The position numbers and the translations under genes are program-made. The notes beneath the pieces were generated by a model. That model searched no databases and was not told the origin of the DNA. It saw nothing but the letters and a program-made list of their open reading frames with translations. Positions 58,997 through 64,000 of a stretch of 64,000 nucleotides of DNA are shown piece by piece; the first letter of the stretch is position 1, and the number at the start of each line of letters is the position of its first letter. The DNA lies in NCBI GenBank assembly GCA_904377855.1, contig CAJFGS010000005.1, positions 30,261-94,260 on the forward strand, written 5' to 3'. The stretch comes from Candidatus Avimonas merdigallinarum (lineage in GTDB: Bacteria; Bacillota; Clostridia; Oscillospirales; Acutalibacteraceae).

Positions 58997-59587
58997 ATGA
59001 TCCTGCATGACATCAGCCGGGAGCTGTTGGGCTGCCCGGTGTACCCCGGTGATCCCGCGCCCAGGCTGGAGCCGCTCTGCCGGCTCGAGTGGGGGGATCC
59101 GTGCAACACGTCGGCCCTGTCCGCCTGCCTGCATAACGCCACCCACCTGGACGCGCCCCGGCATTTTGTGCGGGAGGGGGCGGACGCCGCCGCCCTGCCG
59201 CTGGACCTCTGCGTGGGGGAGTGCAGCGTGGCCGCGTTTGAGGGGATCCTCCTGGGCGCGCAGGCGGAGGAAATGCTCCCCCGCCTGCATAAGCGGGTGC
59301 TGTTCAAGGGGGAGATGGAAATCAGCCCCAGCGCCGCCTTTGTGCTGGGGGACGCGGGGCTTAAGCTGGTCGGGGTGGAGGCGCAGTCGGTCGCCGGGCC
59401 GGAGCATACCGCCGCCGTCCACCGGCAGCTGCTCGGCAGCGGGATGGCCCTGCTGGAGGGGCTGGACCTGTCCCGCGTCCGGCCGGGGGATTACTTCCTT
59501 TTCGCCGCGCCGCTGAAAATCGCCGGCGCGGACGGGACGCCGGTGCGGGCGGTGCTGGTGGAAAAGGAACGGCTGGATATCGGCTAG
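58997..59587 (+). CDS. Cyclase-family metal-dependent hydrolase
   Basis: 196 residues of the KynB-like cyclase family. Seen: LHDISRELLGCPVYPGDP at the start and CLHNATHLDAPRHFVREG, the metal-binding motif (usual HxGTHxDxPxHF, here with Ala for Gly). Members split N-formylkynurenine, isatin or other cyclic amides; substrate unknown. A TATAAT-like element at 58934-58939 and GGAAAGGCGGTTTTCC before the ATG suggest its own transcript. A GC hairpin follows at 59631-59660. Confidence 0.85.
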   Translation: MILHDISRELLGCPVYPGDPAPRLEPLCRLEWGDPCNTSALSACLHNATHLDAPRHFVREGADAAALPLDLCVGECSVAAFEGILLGAQAEEMLPRLHKRVLFKGEMEISPSAAFVLGDAGLKLVGVEAQSVAGPEHTAAVHRQLLGSGMALLEGLDLSRVRPGDYFLFAAPLKIAGADGTPVRAVLVEKERLDIG

Positions 59588-59765
59588 GCGGGGCGTACGG
59601 GCAGCGTATATATAACGTATATAAGATGCGCGGGAGGGGAGAGGGCCGCCTCCCCTCCCGCCCGGCAGGGGCGGTCCCCCCGGCCGGGGCAGGGCGGAAA
59701 CGGCGGTTGCTTTTCCCGCCGGGATCGGGTATAATGAAAGCAATTGCAGAAAGGAAGGGATGCGT

Positions 59766-60293
59766 ATGCCTTCGCAGGCGGAAACGGTGATCGCCGTAAA
59801 TGTAATCGGGTTTGTCCTGGCCATGCTTCTGATCTGGGCGATTGTGGTGGCCGGCGCGGTGTTCCTCGGGCTGTGCGTGTATAACGACGCGCGTTACCGG
59901 CAGAACCCCAACGCGGGCCTCTGGGGGGTGCTCTCCGGCTTTTTCTCCATTGCCGCGCTGATCTACCTGATTGTGACCCTGACGACGAAGGACCAGCCCC
60001 GGCGGTGCGTGCGCTGCGGGAATTTCCTGCCCTCCAGTTATCCGGGTTATCCCGGCTATCCCGGCTATAACGTTCCCGGCGGGGAATTTTGCCCCTTCTG
60101 CGGCCAGCCGGCGCCTTTCCTGCACCCGGCGGAGGCCGAACTGTATGCCCGCCGCCGCAAGCGGTACCTGATCCTGTGGATCGGGTCGATGATCCTTGCC
60201 GTGGTCCTGGCCGTGGTCCTGGCGGTCGCCTCGGCCGCGATGTCCATCATGGCGATGACGCCCTTTATGGCGATGACGCCCTTTGCGTATTGA
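59766..60293 (+). CDS. Zinc-ribbon membrane protein of unknown function
   Basis: 175 residues. One long hydrophobic N-terminal segment (VIAVNVIGFVLAMLLIWAIVV), a second (GLWGVLSGFFSIAALIYLIV), then a cytoplasmic-type zinc ribbon with CVRCGNF and CPFCGQP interrupted by a short tyrosine repeat (YPGYPGYPGYN), and a third helix before a Met-rich end with MAMTPF repeated twice. AAGGAAGGG lies six bases before ATG 59766, so that start is preferred to 59760. Function cannot be named. Confidence 0.78.
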   Translation: MPSQAETVIAVNVIGFVLAMLLIWAIVVAGAVFLGLCVYNDARYRQNPNAGLWGVLSGFFSIAALIYLIVTLTTKDQPRRCVRCGNFLPSSYPGYPGYPGYNVPGGEFCPFCGQPAPFLHPAEAELYARRRKRYLILWIGSMILAVVLAVVLAVASAAMSIMAMTPFMAMTPFAY

Positions 60294-60398
60294 TCCTGCG
60301 GCCAGCCCGGTTTGGGGCGGATTTTCCGCCGGCTGAGGGGCGGGCAGAACCGGCTTCCCGGCGGCCGCAAAAAATTTTCAAAAAAATGAAAAAAGTAC

Positions 60399-60427
60399 TT
60401 GCATTTCCCCGCGGGGTATGGTATAGT
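60399..60427 (+). promoter_or_regulatory. Strong promoter of the 5S rRNA gene
   Basis: TTGCAT (60399-60404) and TATAGT (60422-60427), 17-base spacer, preceded by an A-rich stretch (60369-60394) that could act as UP element. The start would lie 20-25 bases before the mature 5S end. Confidence 0.7.
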
Positions 60428-60454
60428 ACTATTCGTTCCCCACAGAAGGAACCA

Positions 60455-60570
<116 letters not shown>

Positions 60571-60613
60571 ACAAAAGCGTCGGCCCCGCTCCTCGGATCA
60601 GGAGGGTGCCGGA

Positions 60614-60658
60614 TATAAAGAAAGGGCAGACGAGATTATCGCCTGCCCTTTCTTTATA
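60614..60658 (+). terminator. Terminator after 5S rRNA
   Basis: TATAAAGAAAGGGCAG and CTGCCCTTTCTTTATA are fully complementary arms around a 13-base loop. Confidence 0.9.
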
Positions 60659-60659
60659 C

Positions 60660-61618
60660 ATATTCTTACTATTATCAATCAAATGCGAAAAGCGGGACGG
60701 ATCCGCGCGGGCCTTAGCTGCCTCCCTGGTTGCCGCCTTTTGTGCGGGGGAAGGAAGGCAGCCGTCCCGGCGGGAACGAAGGGGCCTGCCTCCCCCTTCC
60801 CTAACAGCCGTCCGGACAGGCCGGCGCCCCTCCGGAAGGAACGGCCCGCGGCAGGGCGCGCCGATGCTGCGACTATGCTCCGGCGTTTTTCTAGGCGTCC
60901 GGCTTTGCGCAGCCGGAGCGGGAGGATATCCCGGCGGCCGGGGCGGGAACGCGCCGCCTATACGGGCGGGAACGGCTCTGCATGGCCGGACTTACTTTGC
61001 TCCCGCAGACTTCTGCCTACCCTTTTGCCTTCTTTTGCTTTATAAAATGCGGCAGAGAGGGTTCCGGATGCCGGCAGACAGAACCAGGCGGGGAAAAGAA
61101 AACAGCTATCTTTGATGCGGTGGGCTTGATAAACGGGCATGGCCGGCTCCTAGCTAAAATTCGGGAACAGGGGATTCTGCCTGGATTTATAGCGGCGGAG
61201 AGCGCCGGCTGCGCAAAGCCGGCGCTCTGGGCCTTTTGCCAATTGTCCATATGTCACAGGGATCCCGGCCGGTGTATAGGCATAACTCTAAGATCCCTCC
61301 GGCCAATACCGCTTTTATGAAAATACCGCAAATTGAGACCACAAAAAGCATAAAGCGTGACATTGTATTTGGAAGATTTCGTATGTATGCTAGGAAGTGT
61401 AAAGGACAAAGCAGAACCAGTGGGGGGATATTCGGCGTACAGCTCCGGCTTGCTCCGTCCCGGTACTTTGGGAGCGGGCGGGAAGCCGCGGGCGAACGCG
61501 GGGGAATCGCATGGGCTGCCGATATCTCGGCGGATGCAAAACACGGCGGCGGGGCTGGACAACGCCCCCGATTTGGCCGTGGCGGGGAGAGCGGCGCTCT
61601 TTGTCAAAGGGGATGGGA
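60660..61618. other. About 950 bases without a supported gene
   Basis: Several overlapping short frames, none with a ribosome binding site or family signal. A hairpin with GAGCGCCGGCT/AGCCGGCGCTC (61199-61227) and a trailing CTTTT looks like a terminator with no gene in front of it, which may point to a decayed gene. A promoter-like TTGTAT (61363-61368)/TATGCT (61386-61391), 17-base spacer, lies ahead of the AraC-type gene in AT-richer DNA. Confidence 0.45.
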
Positions 61619-62590
61619 ATGATGAAGAAGGAAGAGAAAGAGATCCGGATTGGGAAGCATTTCCACTTCGATAAGAATTTTTGGAGCTGCCCGATACGCC
61701 TGGGGGTTCTGGACCTTTACCAGATCGGCGAGCTCTGCTGTGAGCGCGGCTTCAAGGTGGATAGGCACGAGCAGAGCGTGTATGAGATCACTTACGTGAT
61801 TTCCGGCAACGGGTTTTCCTATACCGACGGGGAAAAGATCCCCTTGACCAAAGGGGACATCCTGATTAATTCGGTGGGGCACTGGCACGCAATGGAGGCG
61901 GCGGAAACCGATATTTTCCGTTATGCCTACATCGGCTTCCTTTTCAGCGAAGAGGAGGGCGAGGGGCTGGGCGACGGCGCGGCGGCCGGCCTGAAAAAGC
62001 GCTATGACGAAAAGCCGTGGCGGCTGCTGAAAAATCAGAGCGACATTTTTCTGCCCTTTATGCAGTGCATCGACGAATTCTATACCCAGACGCTTTACAG
62101 CCGGCGGATGATCCGGAACTACTGTGAAGCCATCGTGATTATGGCCATACGGGGGACGGATTCCACCCAAAAAGTGCCCTCCCACACCAGCCAGCGCCCG
62201 CAGTCGGATCGGCCCGCGGTATACGCGGCGATCCGTTATGTGGAGGAAAACATCTTTACCATCGGCACAATCCAGAAGATGGCACAGGATCTGGGATACA
62301 GCTATACCTATCTATCCCACCTGTTCCGGGCGCAGACCGGCACCACCCTGCAGAATTACATCCACCTGAAGAAAATCGAGCGTTCCGTACAGCTTTTGCG
62401 CTACGGCGGGCTGAGTATTACCCAGGTCGCCGCCATGCTCAATTATGAAAGCGTTCAGACCTTCAGCAAATCCTTCCGCACGATTATGGGGATCGCCCCC
62501 ACGCAGTACATCCGCATGGACTCGGACGGCGGCCAAGCGGCGGCCCCGCTGCCGGAGGGCTCGCCCGAACAGCCCGGGCGGAAGGAATAA
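61619..62590 (+). CDS. AraC-family transcriptional regulator
   Basis: 323 residues. N-terminal cupin-like sensor (about 20-135: YEITYVISGNGFSYTDGEKIPLTKGDILINSVG), and C-terminal double helix-turn-helix (about 205-305: AIRYVEENIFTIGTIQKMAQ, YLSHLFRAQTGTTLQNYIHLKKIE, ITQVAAMLNYESVQTFSKSFR, GIAPTQYIRM). Such layouts usually regulate sugar catabolism. AAAGGGG lies before ATG 61619; an in-frame extension to 61511 has no support. It stands 186 bases ahead of the oxidoreductase gene it probably controls (inference). Confidence 0.92.
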   Translation: MMKKEEKEIRIGKHFHFDKNFWSCPIRLGVLDLYQIGELCCERGFKVDRHEQSVYEITYVISGNGFSYTDGEKIPLTKGDILINSVGHWHAMEAAETDIFRYAYIGFLFSEEEGEGLGDGAAAGLKKRYDEKPWRLLKNQSDIFLPFMQCIDEFYTQTLYSRRMIRNYCEAIVIMAIRGTDSTQKVPSHTSQRPQSDRPAVYAAIRYVEENIFTIGTIQKMAQDLGYSYTYLSHLFRAQTGTTLQNYIHLKKIERSVQLLRYGGLSITQVAAMLNYESVQTFSKSFRTIMGIAPTQYIRMDSDGGQAAAPLPEGSPEQPGRKE

Positions 62591-62776
62591 GGGCGCGGAA
62601 AAGCGGGCCGGCCTCCAGGCCGCTCCCGCCGCGGCTTTGCGGGATCCGGGAAAGCGGCCGCTTGACGGAGGGAATCCCGCCGCGCCGTGCTTGTTCAGGA
62701 AGGCGTGGGGCTTTGCCGGCGTGACAGCAGGGCCTCAGACCATATATTTTATTATTAAGCATAGGAGGAGACAATC

Positions 62777-63826
62777 ATGAAGGTAGCAGTTATCGGATGC
62801 GGAAATATCGCCAACAACGCGCATATTCCCGCCTACATGAAAAACCCGGACGCGGAAATCGCCTATTTCTGCGACATCATCCCCGAGCGTGCCCAGGCGG
62901 CTGTGGAAAAGTACGGCTGCGGCAAGGCGATCGTCGATTACAAGGAAGCGCTGGCGGATCCGGAAGTGGAAGCGGTTTCTGTCTGCACGCCCAACAACGT
63001 CCACCCGCTGATTGCCATCGACGCCCTGCGCGCCGGGAAGAATGTGCTGTGCGAGAAGCCGGCGGCGAGGACCTATGCCGAAGCGCTGGAGATGCAGAAG
63101 GTGCAGCACGAAACGGGGAAGGTGCTCAACATCGGCGTCGTTAACCGCTTTAACGACAGCGTCAACCGGATTAAGGACTATATCGATTCGGGCAAGCTGG
63201 GCGAGGTTTATCATGTGTACATCAGCTTCCGTTCCCACCGCAGCATCCCGGGCCTGGGCGGCGATTTCACCACCAAGGCCGTGGCAGGCGGCGGCGCGCT
63301 CATCGACTGGGGCGTGCATTTCCTGGATATCGTGATGTACTGCTGCGGCGATCCGAAGCCCCTCACGGTGACCGGCGAAACTTTCTGCAAGCTGGGCAAG
63401 GAGATGGGCGGCTATGTCTACACCAACATGTGGGCCGGCCCTCCGAAGCTGGACGGGACGTATGACGTGGACGACTCCGTGACGGGCATGGTGCGCACCA
63501 GCGGGCCGGTGATCACCTTTAACGGCGCCTGGGCGCAGAACATCGGCGAGGACGAAACGTACATTGATTTCCTCGGCACGAAGGCCGGCATCCGCCTGCA
63601 GTACGGCCAGGGCTTCACCCTGTACACCACCGAAAACAACGCGTTGATCGCCTACGCACCGAAATTCACGATGCGCAACCATTTTGAAACCGAAATCGAC
63701 TCGTTCCTCCGCTGCATTCGTACGGGCGAAAAACTGCCTTCCCACATCGATACCGTGGTCATCACGGCGCAGATGATGCAGGCGATTTATGATTCGGCGA
63801 ATGCACATCGGGAAATCGAGCTGTAA
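62777..63826 (+). CDS. Gfo/Idh/MocA-family oxidoreductase
   Basis: 349 residues. NAD(P)-binding start VAVIGCGNIANNAHIPAY, CTPNNVHPLIAIDALRAGKNVLCEKPAA with the family Glu-Lys-Pro motif, and GGGALIDWGVHFLDIV, which carries the catalytic-site Asp and His of this family. Members oxidise inositols or sugars. TAGGAGGAGACAATC before the ATG is a strong ribosome binding site. The next gene, an isomerase/epimerase, is 20 bases behind; the pair is typical of inositol- or sugar-type catabolic operons. Confidence 0.92.
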   Translation: MKVAVIGCGNIANNAHIPAYMKNPDAEIAYFCDIIPERAQAAVEKYGCGKAIVDYKEALADPEVEAVSVCTPNNVHPLIAIDALRAGKNVLCEKPAARTYAEALEMQKVQHETGKVLNIGVVNRFNDSVNRIKDYIDSGKLGEVYHVYISFRSHRSIPGLGGDFTTKAVAGGGALIDWGVHFLDIVMYCCGDPKPLTVTGETFCKLGKEMGGYVYTNMWAGPPKLDGTYDVDDSVTGMVRTSGPVITFNGAWAQNIGEDETYIDFLGTKAGIRLQYGQGFTLYTTENNALIAYAPKFTMRNHFETEIDSFLRCIRTGEKLPSHIDTVVITAQMMQAIYDSANAHREIEL

Positions 63827-63846
63827 CCGGAAAGGGGAGAGGAACA

Positions 63847-64000
63847 ATGGCTGCGTTTTCGATTGGAATCATGGCGGATTCCCTGCGGCTGCCTTTTGCT
63901 GAAAGCCTGAAAAAATGCCGGGAATTGGGCGCGGACGGCGTGCAGCTGTATGCGGTGGAAGGGGAGATGTCCCCGGAAGCGCAGACCCCGGAGACCATCG
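63847..64000 (+). CDS. Sugar phosphate isomerase/epimerase-like protein (cut by window end)
   Basis: The first 51 residues are present: FSIGIMADSLRLPFAESLKK, CRELGADGVQLYAVEGEM. This N terminus (strand, helix, then G-A-D-G-V-Q-L) is characteristic of xylose-isomerase-like TIM barrels. GGAAAGGGGAGAGGAACA precedes the ATG. The gene runs off the window, so family length and catalytic residues are not visible. Confidence 0.8.
   Translation, partial: MAAFSIGIMADSLRLPFAESLKKCRELGADGVQLYAVEGEMSPEAQTPETI

Noticed and set aside
59606..59625. AT-rich direct repeat (CGTATATA twice)
   Set aside because: Only 20 bases of simple sequence behind the cyclase-family gene; no further copies or partner sites were seen.
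61236..61674. Frames of 105-128 codons ahead of the AraC-type gene
   Set aside because: No ribosome binding site or family signal, and they overlap the probable promoter and start of the regulator.

Overview
The window reads as chromosomal DNA of a high-GC, spore-forming, anaerobic gut-type Firmicute, most likely of the Oscillospiraceae/Ruminococcaceae. This is inferred from a lone spoVAE-type gene, CotF-type coat protein, Firmicute-style mnmE-mnmG-rsmG-noc-parA-parB order, LacI/ABC sugar clusters, AGGAGG-like ribosome binding sites and LexA boxes of the CGAAC-N4-GTTCG type. No species can be assigned from the sequence alone.

Region 1 (1-12.2 kb) is an origin-proximal housekeeping block: the 3' end of gyrA, a membrane protein, a YebC/PmpR protein, mnmE, mnmG, rsmG, noc, parA and parB, then a YbaK-type deacylase, an acyl-ACP thioesterase and an unrecognised conserved protein. 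Two identical 16-bp parS-type sites lie inside mnmG and just behind noc. Region 2 (12.2-29.4 kb) holds a glycosyltransferase-acyltransferase fusion, an MscS channel, a glycolysis set (pgk, tpiA, an AIM24 protein, gpmI), a lipoprotein, tex, a small membrane protein with SOS-type operators, an NCS2 purine permease, and sporulation-linked genes (spoVAE, CotF-type, and a 57-residue companion).

Region 3 (29.5-52.4 kb) is the most notable: a glycan-use locus. On the minus strand are two tandem lipoproteins that look like DUF4185 (GH183) proteins and a DUF2961 (GH172) enzyme. Divergent from them is a LacI-family regulator, followed on the plus strand by a solute-binding lipoprotein, a 980-residue protein that joins carbohydrate-binding-like domains to a second solute-binding domain, two permeases, an NHL/TPR/Yip1 membrane protein, a DUF5696 protein, two more permeases, and two tandem surface proteins. 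GH183 plus GH172 is the pairing known from D-arabinan degradation, so a Gram-positive D-arabinan uptake system is proposed (inference). Operator-like sites sharing an ACATCgATGT core sit in the promoter regions of both arms. No transport ATPase is encoded in the locus.

Region 4 (52.5-60.7 kb) has tRNA-Arg(CCU), an MNT-like/HEPN pair, an orphan ABC ATPase, a phosphohexomutase, prmA, tcdA, rsmE, a cyclase-family protein, a zinc-ribbon membrane protein and an isolated 5S rRNA gene with its own promoter. Region 5 (60.7-64 kb) starts with about 1 kb without a recognisable gene, then an AraC-type regulator, a Gfo/Idh/MocA oxidoreductase and the start of a sugar-phosphate isomerase/epimerase cut by the window end; this is probably a second sugar catabolic operon.
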